This document shows positions 18,485-27,135 of a stretch of DNA of 64,000 nt, piece after piece. Within the stretch, counting starts at the first letter, position 1. Each line of letters opens with the position of its first letter. The position numbers were made by a program, and so were the translations under genes. Under the pieces are notes generated by a model. That model made no database searches. It saw only the letters and a list, made by a program, of their open reading frames with translations, and was not told the origin of the DNA. The DNA is taken from positions 124,001-188,000 of the forward strand of contig NZ_JACJRF010000002.1 of assembly GCF_014697105.1 (NCBI RefSeq), given 5' to 3'. Origin of the DNA: Anabaena subtropica FACHB-260. Its GTDB lineage: Bacteria > Cyanobacteriota > Cyanobacteriia > Cyanobacteriales > Nostocaceae.

Positions 18485-20401
18485 ATGACCACAGTTTCCA
18501 AAATTCTTGAATGTGCTGTTAAATATCATCGAGACAATCGTTTAACTAAAGCTGAACAGTGTTATCGTCAGGTTCTGGCACACCAACCTGAACACCCTGA
18601 AGCCTTATACGGGTTAGGTGTATTGGCACAACAGAGCAATTATCCTCAAGAAGCAGAAAAGTTATTCAATGCAGTCCTTCAGGTTCAACCAAAGTCAGCC
18701 AAGGCTTGGTTTAGTTTAGGTAATTTGCATCAAGCTCAAGGACAATTGCTAGCAGCAACAGCCGCTTACCAGCAAGCCTTATCTCTGCAACCAAATTCAG
18801 CATCATTACATAATAATTTTGGTTATACATTATACCAGAATAGCAAGATTAATGAGGCGATCGCTCATTATCAAAAAGCTCTGGAATTGCAGCCCAATTG
18901 CCTAGAAGCCGATGCCAATCTAGGTAACGCACTGCACAACCAAGGGAAACTTTCTATAGAACAACAAAGTGACTATGCAACATTAAATTATCAGTTGGGT
19001 AATGCCCGCAAACAAGCAAAGGATTGGCAGAATGCGATCGCTTATTATCAACAGGCGATCGTCTTAAACCCAGAGTTGGCAGAAGCACATCTAGATTTGG
19101 GAGTTATCCTTCGCAATGAATTTGATCAACTAGATGAAGCTCTCATTCATTTTTACAAAGCTTTGGAACTTCAACCAGACTGGTGTGAAGTTTATCTGCA
19201 TATTGGTCGTACCTACCAGATGCAAAGATTGATAGACAAAGCCGTTTTTGCTTTTCGCCAAGCCGTGTATCTGAGCAATCCCCTCTATGCCAAAACCATT
19301 GATCAAGATTCTACTCCCAACCAAGAAAGCCAAACACCACCCCAAATCCAGTTTGACGAGATTGTCATCGGTGGACATATCTTTCCCGCCATTTCACCAG
19401 TATCAGCCAGCGACAGCCAACGACCGTTCTGGAGTGTAGTCATTCCCGCCTTGAATCGTCCAGAATCTTTCCCAGAATGCCTTGCCAGTGTCCTAGCTCA
19501 ATGGACAGGGCCAGAGGACATGGAAATTCTGGTTTTAGATAATGGCAGTAATCCATCCTTATGTGAGATTGTCAATTTTTTAGGAAAAGGTATTATTCGC
19601 TACTATCGATTTCCAGAAACCGTACCACTACAGCAAAATTGGAATACGGTTGTTGCTCTTAGTCGAGGGCAGTGGATTCACTTACTTCACCATGACGATT
19701 ATGTCCTGCCTGGGTTTTATCCTCGTCTCCAAGCCAGTTTAGAAATATGTCCAGAATCGGTGGGAGCAGCCTTTACTGGCTATGAAAATATTAATGAAAA
19801 ACAGCAGATTATCTTCTCTCAACAACATGGCTTAGGAAATTATAGGGGTATTGTGAAGGATTGGGTGCAAAAGATTGGAGTTTCCTGCCCACTTAGTCCG
19901 CCTTCTGTCGTAATTCGCCGGGCTGTTTATGAACATCTCGGTGGTTATAAATTAGACATTCTATTTACCTGTGACTGGGAACTCTATAAACGCATAGCCT
20001 CTTTTTATGATTGGTGGTACGAACCAGGAATTCTTGCCCATTATCGTGAACACTCCAATAGTGTAACAGTCGCACTGCACGTAGATGGATCTTCGGGAGC
20101 AGCACATCGCCAGGCAATTGAAATTTCCAAGAGTTATCTTCCTGCTGAATATTGTGCAGAAATTACAGCTAAATCCCGTGCATATCACTTTAATTGGTGT
20201 CTAAGTACAGCAATTATTCCTATCAAATTTGGTAATTTAGATGGTGCTTGGGAATTAGTCAAAGAAGCTTTGAAACTTGATAGTTCATCTGAAGCATTGA
20301 AGAAATTATTTATATGGTTAACTGCCAATGAAACGGCGCCCTTACGTCATGAGATTATTGCTAAATTCATGACTGAATGTATTAAGAATGATGAAACTTA
20401 A
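18485..20401 (+). CDS. TPR protein fused to a GT2-family glycosyltransferase
   Basis: A protein of about 638 residues. Residues 1-270 are TPRs (YHRDNRLTKAEQCYRQVLAH, AWFSLGNLHQAQGQL). Residues about 310-560 are a GT-A type family 2 glycosyltransferase: FWSVVIPALNRPESFPECLA, EILVLDNGSNPSL, then HHDDYVLPGFYP with the metal/nucleotide-binding DD, and TCDWELYKRIA. It would transfer a sugar from a nucleotide donor, perhaps extending a glycan begun by the OGT-like enzyme. Its TPR block is very similar over about 240 residues to the C-terminal TPR block of the OGT-like protein, so both may recognise the same acceptor. ATG 18485 is preferred to TTG 18479. The sugar-nucleotide genes follow 26 bp downstream. 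Confidence 0.87.
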   Translation: MTTVSKILECAVKYHRDNRLTKAEQCYRQVLAHQPEHPEALYGLGVLAQQSNYPQEAEKLFNAVLQVQPKSAKAWFSLGNLHQAQGQLLAATAAYQQALSLQPNSASLHNNFGYTLYQNSKINEAIAHYQKALELQPNCLEADANLGNALHNQGKLSIEQQSDYATLNYQLGNARKQAKDWQNAIAYYQQAIVLNPELAEAHLDLGVILRNEFDQLDEALIHFYKALELQPDWCEVYLHIGRTYQMQRLIDKAVFAFRQAVYLSNPLYAKTIDQDSTPNQESQTPPQIQFDEIVIGGHIFPAISPVSASDSQRPFWSVVIPALNRPESFPECLASVLAQWTGPEDMEILVLDNGSNPSLCEIVNFLGKGIIRYYRFPETVPLQQNWNTVVALSRGQWIHLLHHDDYVLPGFYPRLQASLEICPESVGAAFTGYENINEKQQIIFSQQHGLGNYRGIVKDWVQKIGVSCPLSPPSVVIRRAVYEHLGGYKLDILFTCDWELYKRIASFYDWWYEPGILAHYREHSNSVTVALHVDGSSGAAHRQAIEISKSYLPAEYCAEITAKSRAYHFNWCLSTAIIPIKFGNLDGAWELVKEALKLDSSSEALKKLFIWLTANETAPLRHEIIAKFMTECIKNDET

Positions 20402-20427
20402 TTCAGATATTTTAGGAGCAGGAAAGT

Positions 20428-21282
20428 ATGAAAGTGGGCATTCTGGCTGGAGGATTGGGTACACGACTTGCCGAAGAGACAGAAACAAAACCAAAGCCAA
20501 TGGTATCTATTGGTGATCAGCCAATCCTTTGGCATATTATGAAACATTATTATTATTATAATTTTAAAAACTTTGTTATTGCTCTCGGCTATAAAGGTGA
20601 GATAATCAAGAAATATATGGTAGATTACTGTTCATTAAATAGTAATCTCACTGTGGATTTACAAAGTGGCGAAGTAAAAATGCACGGGGGAGAAAAACCC
20701 GCATGGACAGTTGAATTAATCGATACTGGATTGCATACAAATACTGGTGGTCGCATCAAGCGTCTAGCGCCTTACATGGGTAATGAAACTTTCATGCTCA
20801 CCTGGGGGGATGGTGTTTCTGATTTGAATTTACGCGATTTACTGGACTTTCATCGCAGACATGGCAAATTAGCAACCATGACAGTAGTGCGTCCGCCAAC
20901 CCGTTTTGGCTTACCCACACTGGATGGCGATCGCGTAGTCGAGTTTTCCGAAAAGCCACAAGTCCACGAAGGTTGGATTAACGGTGCTTTCTTTGTTTTA
21001 GAACCAGGAATTTTTGACTACATAGAAAGCGATCGCACCCAGTGGGAAAAAGAACCTCTAGAGCAATTAGCTAAAGACGGACAGCTCATGGCTTATCGCT
21101 ACACTGGCTTTTGGCAGTGCATGGACACTCTACGAGATAAATGCCGTTTACAAAGCCTTTGGGACAGTGGTAACGCACCTTGGAAAATTTGGGAGGAAGA
21201 ACGAGATGCGAGTATTAGTAACGGGACACCAAGGATACATTGGAACGGTCATGATACCCATGCTCTTGTCAGACGGGTATGA
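20428..21282 (+). CDS. rfbF: Glucose-1-phosphate cytidylyltransferase
   Basis: A 284-residue nucleotidyltransferase: [20 protein letters not shown] (nucleotide-binding loop), [47 protein letters not shown]. It converts glucose-1-phosphate and CTP to CDP-glucose, precursor of CDP-linked 3,6-dideoxy and branched sugars. Family members end near WKIW (about 257 residues). Here a further 27 or so residues are read in a frame that overlaps the next gene by 77 bp, so the tail is probably non-conserved. AGGAGCAGGAAAG just upstream supports ATG 20428. The gene is the first of four sugar-biosynthesis genes. No separate CDP-glucose 4,6-dehydratase is recognised nearby; the next gene may take that step or a later one. 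Confidence 0.93.
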   Translation: MKVGILAGGLGTRLAEETETKPKPMVSIGDQPILWHIMKHYYYYNFKNFVIALGYKGEIIKKYMVDYCSLNSNLTVDLQSGEVKMHGGEKPAWTVELIDTGLHTNTGGRIKRLAPYMGNETFMLTWGDGVSDLNLRDLLDFHRRHGKLATMTVVRPPTRFGLPTLDGDRVVEFSEKPQVHEGWINGAFFVLEPGIFDYIESDRTQWEKEPLEQLAKDGQLMAYRYTGFWQCMDTLRDKCRLQSLWDSGNAPWKIWEEERDASISNGTPRIHWNGHDTHALVRRV

Positions 21283-22252
21283 GGTATTTGGCTTAGATAG
21301 TTATTTATTCCAAGGGAGTACCTTTGGTCACGGGATTCAGCAAATTCCCGAACTTCAGAAAGATATTCGGGATATAGAAGCTTTTGATTTAAAAGGCTTC
21401 GATGCCATTATTCATTTAGCGGCGCTATCTAATGATCCTTTGGGAGATTTACAACCTGCTATCACCTATGAAATCAATCATGGTGCTGCGGTGCGTTTAG
21501 CAACCCTAGCTAAACAGGTAGGAGTTAAGAGATTTATTTTCTCATCTTCTTGTAGCAATTATGGTGCAGGTGGACAAGACTGGTTAACTGAAGACTCTCC
21601 CTTGAATCCCGTTACTCCTTACGGTATTTCCAAAGTAAAAACCGAACAGGATGTCAGCCAATTAGCAGATGATGATTTCAGCCCGACATTTTTGCGTAAT
21701 GCTACCGCCTATGGAGTATCGCCACGTCTGCGATTTGATTTAGTCCTAAACAATCTAATTGCTTGGGCCTTTACCACAGGTCAAGTTTACATTAAAAGTG
21801 ATGGTACTCCTTGGCGGCCGATTGTCCACATTGAAGATATTTCTCGTGCTTTTATCGCCGTCTTACAAGCTCCACGACAAGTAATTCATAATCAAGTCTT
21901 CAATGTGGGGCGTAACGAGGATAACTATCGGATCCGAGACTTGGCGGCGATCGCTCAACAAACAGTTCCCGGTTGTCAAATTGAATATGCACCAAATGCA
22001 GCCCCAGATAAGCGTTGCTACCGAGTTGATTGCAGTAAAATCACGCAAATTCTACCAAACTTTCGTCCTCAATGGAATGCCCGTAAGGGAGCAAAACAAC
22101 TCTACGAAGCTTATCGAACCATCGGTCTAACCCTAGATGAGTTTGAAGGCCCTCGTTACAAACGAATTGCCCATCTCCAACAACTTTTGAGTACTGGAAA
22201 AATTGACAAGACTTTACGTTGGCAACAACTACCTCTAAGTAAGTCAGCGTAG
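21206..22252 (+). CDS. NAD-dependent sugar epimerase/dehydratase (SDR)
   Basis: A 348-residue extended SDR. The Rossmann motif VTGHQGYIG begins at residue 5, which argues for ATG 21206 and against an upstream GTG. The catalytic set is SSSCSNYG (Ser) and YGISK (Tyr/Lys). [20 protein letters not shown] and [13 protein letters not shown] are typical sugar-nucleotide epimerase features. It should modify the hexose of a nucleotide sugar, probably the CDP-sugar from the preceding gene; the exact reaction is not predictable. It overlaps the preceding gene by 77 bp. A small repeat element follows the stop codon and separates it from the methyltransferase genes. Confidence 0.9.
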   Translation: MRVLVTGHQGYIGTVMIPMLLSDGYEVFGLDSYLFQGSTFGHGIQQIPELQKDIRDIEAFDLKGFDAIIHLAALSNDPLGDLQPAITYEINHGAAVRLATLAKQVGVKRFIFSSSCSNYGAGGQDWLTEDSPLNPVTPYGISKVKTEQDVSQLADDDFSPTFLRNATAYGVSPRLRFDLVLNNLIAWAFTTGQVYIKSDGTPWRPIVHIEDISRAFIAVLQAPRQVIHNQVFNVGRNEDNYRIRDLAAIAQQTVPGCQIEYAPNAAPDKRCYRVDCSKITQILPNFRPQWNARKGAKQLYEAYRTIGLTLDEFEGPRYKRIAHLQQLLSTGKIDKTLRWQQLPLSKSA

Positions 22253-22275
22253 CAGGGGAGAAGAGAGATGAGATA

Positions 22276-22412
22276 AGGGACTTCCAACTAAAAAAATATA
22301 CCACTGCTTTGGTGAGCAGGGGGGGCAGGGGAAGCAGGGGAAGCAGGGGAGGAAAAATCCAACGATAATATTTGCTCTTACCCATTGAATATTTTATTTT
22401 CTGGAAGTCCCT
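22276..22412. mobile_element. Small MITE-like element with 11-bp inverted termini
   Basis: The termini AGGGACTTCCA (22276-22286) and TGGAAGTCCCT (22402-22412) are perfect inverted repeats 137 bp apart. Between them lie about three copies of a 9-nt GCAGGGGAA repeat (22326-22351). Single-ended relatives (AGGGAACTCyAAAAAATAAA) flank hemN at 26906 and 28560. It has no coding capacity and interrupts the sugar operon. Confidence 0.45.
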
Positions 22413-22454
22413 AAATAAAAATTTTCCCATCTTCCCAAGTATTGATGACGAATT

Positions 22455-23714
22455 ATGAATTGCGAATTAAATATGCTTTCCATTACCCGCAACACCCTAC
22501 CACCTTGTCGCGCCAGTGGTGAGGATGACTTAAAATTAATCATTTCCTTCGGTCATACACCTCTAGCCGATGCTCTACTGACTGAGGAGCAACTAGATCA
22601 ACCAGAATATTTTGCTTCTCTTGATTTGGCTTTCTCTCCTAGCAGTGGGCTGTTACAAATTACGGAAACAGTACCACCAGAGATTCTATTTTGCCGAAAT
22701 TATCCTTATTTTTCTTCCGTCTCTCCTTCTCTCATGGCCCATTTCCGCAAGAGTGCTATGGCAATTATGGAGTCACGGCAATTAGATAGTCATAGTTTGG
22801 TGCTGGAAGCAGCTAGCAATGATGGCTATATGCTTAAGCATTTTGTTGAGAGAGGTATTCCTGTATTAGGCATCGACCCTGCGGATCAACCTGCTCAGGC
22901 TGCCAAAAATGCTGGCATTCCTACCCTTTGTACCTTTTTTACTCAGGAACTGGCTCACACGTTACTTGAGGAAGGCAAACTGGCGGATGTGTTTCTAGCT
23001 AATAATGTTTTAGCTCATGTACCTGATTTAAATGGTTTTGTCGCAGGTATAAGTATAGTCTTGAAGTCAACGGGTGTGGCGGTAATTGAAGTCCCTTATG
23101 TGGTTGACTTGGTTGATCACTGTGAGTTTGACACGATTTATCATCAGCATTTATGTTACTTCTCCGTGACTGCTCTTGATCGCCTGTTTAGAAAACATGG
23201 ATTATTTCTCAATCGTGTGCAGCGTACTCCTATACATGGAGGTTCGTTGCGGTTATTTGTAGAACATCATGATGCAGCAGATAAATCGGTAATTCAGCTT
23301 TTACAACAAGAAGCGAAGCGGGGTGTAGATAGTATTGATTTTTACTTAGATTTTGGCGATCGCGTCCGTGCTATCAAGCAAGTTTTGCACTCTCTACTCT
23401 GGAAATTCAAAGGGGAAGGAAAACGAATAGTTGGTTATGGTGCAGCCGCCAAAGCCACAACTTTGTTGAGCTATGTCGGGATTGATCAACAATTATTAGA
23501 TTATGTTGTCGATCTCAATCCCCATAAGCATGGACGCTACATGGGTGGTAATCATCTGCCGATTTTTCCGCCCGCTAAACTTTTAGAGGATCAGCCAGAT
23601 TATGTGTTGATTTTGGCTTGGAATTTTGCGGATGAAATCATGCAGCAACAAGCCACCTATCGACAACAAGGAGGTAAGTTTATTATCCCCATTCCTCAAC
23701 CAAGAATTATGTAG
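22455..23714 (+). CDS. Sugar C-methyltransferase-like protein (TylC3/NovU type), zinc site lost
   Basis: Up to 419 residues, SAM-dependent. The family has an N-terminal zinc domain, a SAM domain and a C-terminal sugar-binding domain. Here the SAM motif is [15 protein letters not shown], followed by [34 protein letters not shown] and [11 protein letters not shown] (catalytic Tyr/His region). The C-terminal domain reads [17 protein letters not shown]. The zinc domain keeps only the first Cys (CRASGED) and has [12 protein letters not shown] where CxxCGLVQL is normal, so three of four ligands are missing. The enzymes add a methyl to C-3 of a keto-deoxysugar. Two ATGs (22455, 22473) are possible; the upstream one lies in repeat-like AT sequence. 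It follows the epimerase after a small repeat element. Confidence 0.85.
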   Translation: MNCELNMLSITRNTLPPCRASGEDDLKLIISFGHTPLADALLTEEQLDQPEYFASLDLAFSPSSGLLQITETVPPEILFCRNYPYFSSVSPSLMAHFRKSAMAIMESRQLDSHSLVLEAASNDGYMLKHFVERGIPVLGIDPADQPAQAAKNAGIPTLCTFFTQELAHTLLEEGKLADVFLANNVLAHVPDLNGFVAGISIVLKSTGVAVIEVPYVVDLVDHCEFDTIYHQHLCYFSVTALDRLFRKHGLFLNRVQRTPIHGGSLRLFVEHHDAADKSVIQLLQQEAKRGVDSIDFYLDFGDRVRAIKQVLHSLLWKFKGEGKRIVGYGAAAKATTLLSYVGIDQQLLDYVVDLNPHKHGRYMGGNHLPIFPPAKLLEDQPDYVLILAWNFADEIMQQQATYRQQGGKFIIPIPQPRIM

Positions 23715-23741
23715 TTATGGATAGTGCGTCAGGAAACAAAA

Positions 23742-24965
23742 ATGATACAACAGCATCTCACACAAAACCTTGAGCAAATACAGACTCCAGAAGAATCTAT
23801 CTGTCCCAACTGTAGTCATCAAGGATTATCGATATTTTACGAAGTACATAACGTCCCTGTTCATAGTTGCCTCATGCTGTCGAACCAGCAGGAAGCTCTA
23901 GACTTTCCTCGTGGGGATATACTTCTGGGTTATTGCCATCATTGTGGCTTTATTACTAACTTAGCTTATGACCCTAAATGGTCAGCTTATGCCCCCAATT
24001 ACGAAGACCAACAAAGCTTTTCACCTACTTTTAATAAGTTTGCTCTTGATTTAGCCAATCACTTAATTAAGAAACATGATTTGCATAACAAAGACATTAT
24101 GGAGATTGGCTGTAGTAAGGGAGATTTTCTACTGCTGCTATGTGAGTTAGGTAACAATCGTGGTGTGGGAATCGACCCCAGTGTAGTACCAGGAAGGGTG
24201 GAAAGTGTTGCAGGCGATCGCGTTATATTTATCCCAGAGTATTATGATCAGCATCATGCCCAGTACGTAGGCGATTTTATCTGCTGTCGTCATACCTTAG
24301 AACATATTCAACCCACCGCAGAATTTTTGCAAAAACTTCGCCATTCCATTGGGACACGTACCCAAACGACAGTTTTTTTTGAAGTTCCTGACACCCATCG
24401 CGTACTGAAAGACTCAGCATTTGAAGATATTTACTACGAACACTGTTCTTACTTCACCCCTGGTTCTCTATCCCGTTTATTTCGCAATAACGGATTTGCG
24501 GTGACAGATTTACATCGGTCTTATGGTAACCAGTACCTTTTAATTGAAGCTCGTCCAGTAGCTGTAACTTCGGATAAAATTCATCCTCTAGAGGAAAGCA
24601 TTGAACAAACAGCTAGTAATGTCCAAGCCTTTGCTAGTAAAATCCAGAAGCATTTGGAGCGATGGAAGCGCTACTTACAAAAATTGCAATCCCAAGGTAA
24701 GCGGACTGTGATTTGGGGTTCTGGGTCAAAGTGTGTTGCTTTTTTGACAACCTTGGATGCTGTTGATCAGGTTCAGTATGTCGTCGATATCAATCCTCAT
24801 CGTCAAGGTAAATTTATACCGGGGGTTGGCAAAGAAATTGTGTCTCCAGAATTTCTTCGAGACTATCAACCAGATCATGTAATTGTGATGAACTCAATTT
24901 ACTGTCAAGAAATTCAGCAGATGCTCAATACAATGGGTCTTATGTCAGAAGTTATTGCCCTCTAA
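23742..24965 (+). CDS. Sugar C-methyltransferase-like protein with intact zinc-binding motifs
   Basis: A 407-residue relative of the preceding gene. The N-terminal zinc domain is present (CPNCSHQG near the start and GYCHHCGFITN further on, giving CxxC...CxxC). The SAM-binding motif is IMEIGCSKGDFLLLL with GVGIDPS, then FEDIYYEHCSYFTPGSLSRL, and the C-terminal domain starts VIWGSGSKCVAFLTT. It should methylate a carbon of a nucleotide-bound keto-sugar, or a related step. Two such genes in tandem occur in branched-sugar loci; they need not act on the same carbon. ATG 23742 with AGGA 7 nt upstream is preferred to GTG 23724. It is the last gene of the cluster. Confidence 0.87.
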   Translation: MIQQHLTQNLEQIQTPEESICPNCSHQGLSIFYEVHNVPVHSCLMLSNQQEALDFPRGDILLGYCHHCGFITNLAYDPKWSAYAPNYEDQQSFSPTFNKFALDLANHLIKKHDLHNKDIMEIGCSKGDFLLLLCELGNNRGVGIDPSVVPGRVESVAGDRVIFIPEYYDQHHAQYVGDFICCRHTLEHIQPTAEFLQKLRHSIGTRTQTTVFFEVPDTHRVLKDSAFEDIYYEHCSYFTPGSLSRLFRNNGFAVTDLHRSYGNQYLLIEARPVAVTSDKIHPLEESIEQTASNVQAFASKIQKHLERWKRYLQKLQSQGKRTVIWGSGSKCVAFLTTLDAVDQVQYVVDINPHRQGKFIPGVGKEIVSPEFLRDYQPDHVIVMNSIYCQEIQQMLNTMGLMSEVIAL

Positions 24966-25152
24966 AAAGCATCATGACTACGTCTTTTATAGGAATCCGA
25001 TTTGATTATTGAAAAAAATCTAAATTTTAGATTTTAAAAACATTATCATTTATACCTAATTCAGCAAATACCAAAAATCAAAGATGAATCCTATCTTAAC
25101 ATCAGGAATTTTTATAATTGCATATCCATAAAAGTTCATATCAAGGATTATT

Positions 25153-25992
25153 ATGAAACCATACCTAGAATTTGCACAGCGCTTTTTACTACTTGGAACA
25201 ACATTCTTAGCTAGTTCGTTGTTATTAACAACCCCTAGTCGAGGAGCTACTCTTGCTGCTTCAGAAGCAGTATTATTGTTGACAGATTTTAGTCACGCTC
25301 CGGTGAGTAATTTTACTCGCACCACTGGTAATACCACATCTCTTTCTCAAGGTGGTAGTGTCGTTAGTGAAGGTAATGCGAACGCATATTTAGGAAATAT
25401 TCCCACAACAGGATTTAACTTTACTTCTAGTTTTGCTACAGGTGAGAATAAAGATTACTCAGGTCTAGCAGAAAGTGAGTCTATAATCAGAGGTATTTTT
25501 GATATACCAGAAAAGACTACTTTTTCGTTTAACTTTGCAGCCAATCTCAATTTAAACGCATTAACTTCTCCTCCTACTTGGGGAAATGCCAACACAAGCG
25601 GAGAAATATTTTTTGCATTAGTTGATCTCTCAACTAAAAGCACTTTAGACTTTTTCAATGTTGTAGGAAGTCTATCAACGCAAGACGATGAAGATTTCCT
25701 AAATTATCAAACAATTGGCAATGTCACTTTGAATGATGAATTGACTGGAGTTAATGAGTATTTAGGTGACAATCAAAAATTCACTACGGCTTATTTTGAT
25801 GGTTCTGTACAACGTTATTTTACGAACAGAACAAGTTTAGCTTTAGTAGCAGTTAATAGAAATCAAGCTAGCGTTTCTATACCGGAACCTTCAACTTGTA
25901 TAGGTTTACTGATTAGTTGTGCTGTCGTTAGTATTGTACTAAAAAGAAGTCGCCAAAAAACTATTCCTACTTACTTATCGGCAACAAAGTAG
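25153..25992 (+). CDS. PEP-CTERM sorting-domain protein
   Basis: A 279-residue secreted protein. A signal peptide (hydrophobic FLLLGTTFLASSLLLTT, then SRGATLAA) is followed by a Ser/Thr/Asn-rich beta-type ectodomain. The C-terminus has the PEP-CTERM tripartite signal: SIPEPSTCIG, a hydrophobic segment (LLISCAVVSIVL), then KRSRQK. Such signals are processed by exosortases and often accompany exopolysaccharide production. The ectodomain is unrecognised. An additional 10 residues follow the basic cluster, slightly longer than usual. AAGGATT precedes ATG 25153. It comes 187 bp after the sugar cluster; a surface-polysaccharide link is possible but only inferred. Confidence 0.87.
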   Translation: MKPYLEFAQRFLLLGTTFLASSLLLTTPSRGATLAASEAVLLLTDFSHAPVSNFTRTTGNTTSLSQGGSVVSEGNANAYLGNIPTTGFNFTSSFATGENKDYSGLAESESIIRGIFDIPEKTTFSFNFAANLNLNALTSPPTWGNANTSGEIFFALVDLSTKSTLDFFNVVGSLSTQDDEDFLNYQTIGNVTLNDELTGVNEYLGDNQKFTTAYFDGSVQRYFTNRTSLALVAVNRNQASVSIPEPSTCIGLLISCAVVSIVLKRSRQKTIPTYLSATK

Positions 25993-26108
25993 GTTTAATC
26001 GGATCGTGTCTGTTTGAACACTAATAGGCATTTCTGAATCAAGAAATGATTCTTTTAGGGTAAGTATCTTGTTTGCCCTTTGAAATATCTGTAGAAGATC
26101 AACGCAGT

Positions 26109-26144
26109 TTATCTCCTACGTTCCTTTAGGGACGTAGGAGATAA
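26109..26144. terminator. Strong hairpin between convergent genes
   Basis: Perfect 13-bp arms TTATCTCCTACGT (26109-26121) and ACGTAGGAGATAA (26132-26144), extended inward by TCC/GGG. There is no T-tract on either strand. It lies between convergent genes, so bidirectional termination or mRNA end protection is likely; the partly similar CTACGTTCCCGCAGGGATAGG at about 26990 suggests a dispersed repeat. Confidence 0.5.
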
Positions 26145-26254
26145 GCATCGTCCCGTCAACTTTCTCAGTGCAATTTATCTTGCTGCTTCTATTATTTGAC
26201 TTAATTGATAATACGCCCTAGCTTTTTCCATTAATCAAATAGGATTACCATAGA

Positions 26255-26779
26255 TTACCTACCAACATACTGACTCATCAATTGCATAACATCAGCGATA
26301 TCTACATCGCCATCTCTGTCTGCATCTAAGAAAGAATTTAAAACAGAATTTCCACCAGCTTGAGGATTTTGTGCGTTAGCGCCTGATTGCAAAAAGTTTA
26401 ACACTAACGGTACGATGACTGGCAACATTTGCTGAATTGTACCAACATCTAAACCTGTATGTTGGGCAGCTACCTGTGCTACCTGCTGTTGTATGTTAGG
26501 AGAAAAGAGAGAATTCACGGCTTGGGGGTTAGAAGAGGTTCCAGCATATTGATTAACCAATGCTTGGGCTGCTTCATTACCTTCTGTGGCTTGTTTCTGT
26601 TGCAAAGCAGAACGTACATAGTTACCTACTATACCTACAACAGATTGCATTGTTGAAGAATTTGTGTTGCTCCTATTACTCAACTGATTTACTGTGTTGA
26701 TGATACTTCCCAATTGACCTAAACTGGCTTGTTGATTGGGATTGCTAACAGCACTGAGAATTTGGTCAAATAGCCCCAT
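26255..26779 (-). CDS. YidB/DUF937-like protein with C-terminal dockerin-like calcium loop
   Basis: A 174-residue protein. The N-terminus MGLFDQILSAVSNPNQQ and the central LDVGTIQQMLPVIVPLVLNF match DUF937/YidB-like proteins of unknown function. The C-terminus LDADRDGDVDIADVMQLMSQ is an EF-hand/dockerin-type calcium loop with Asp at positions 1, 3 and 5. The middle is Gln/Asn/Ala-rich. No signal peptide is present. It is monocistronic, opposite to the PEP-CTERM gene. The calcium loop is visible in sequence; a calcium-dependent role is inference. Confidence 0.8.
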   Translation of the reverse strand: MGLFDQILSAVSNPNQQASLGQLGSIINTVNQLSNRSNTNSSTMQSVVGIVGNYVRSALQQKQATEGNEAAQALVNQYAGTSSNPQAVNSLFSPNIQQQVAQVAAQHTGLDVGTIQQMLPVIVPLVLNFLQSGANAQNPQAGGNSVLNSFLDADRDGDVDIADVMQLMSQYVGR

Positions 26780-27135
26780 AAGTATTTTCTCCCTTTGTTT
26801 TCAACTGTTGTTATTATGAAAGAATTCACTCTGCAAAACTAGAAACTTAAGGATGAAAAATCGGTGAAGGAACTAGTAACGCAAGGCAGAATTCAAAATT
26901 CAAATAGGGAACTCTAAAAAATAAATTAGCCAATTTCGGGAATAAAAACGGCGTTCTTTCCCCCTGATCCCTTGTCATCAAAGCTTTCTCTACGTTCCCG
27001 CAGGGATAGGATGTTTTTTTACTTGAAAGTCTCTTATAAGTAGGTTGTTAAGTTTCGTAACGCTGTTTTGCTTTAATAACTCGATGGTTATACAGTGATT
27101 AACTGTTAGAAATCACTCATAATCAAAATTTCAAC
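26780..27135 (+). other. Divergent spacer upstream of hemN with a repeat remnant
   Basis: A 356-bp region containing the promoters of hemN and the YidB-like gene. At 26906-26947 it holds a repeat (AGGGAACTCTAAAAAATAAA and following) that recurs at 28559-28603, downstream of hemN. A short CTACGTTCCCGCAGGGATAGG segment near 26990 is followed by a T-run. I see no gene. Confidence 0.5.

Noticed and set aside
22326-22351. GCAGGGGAA tandem repeats as a CRISPR array
   Set aside because: The period is only 9 nt with no spacers; it is a short tandem repeat in a MITE-like element.
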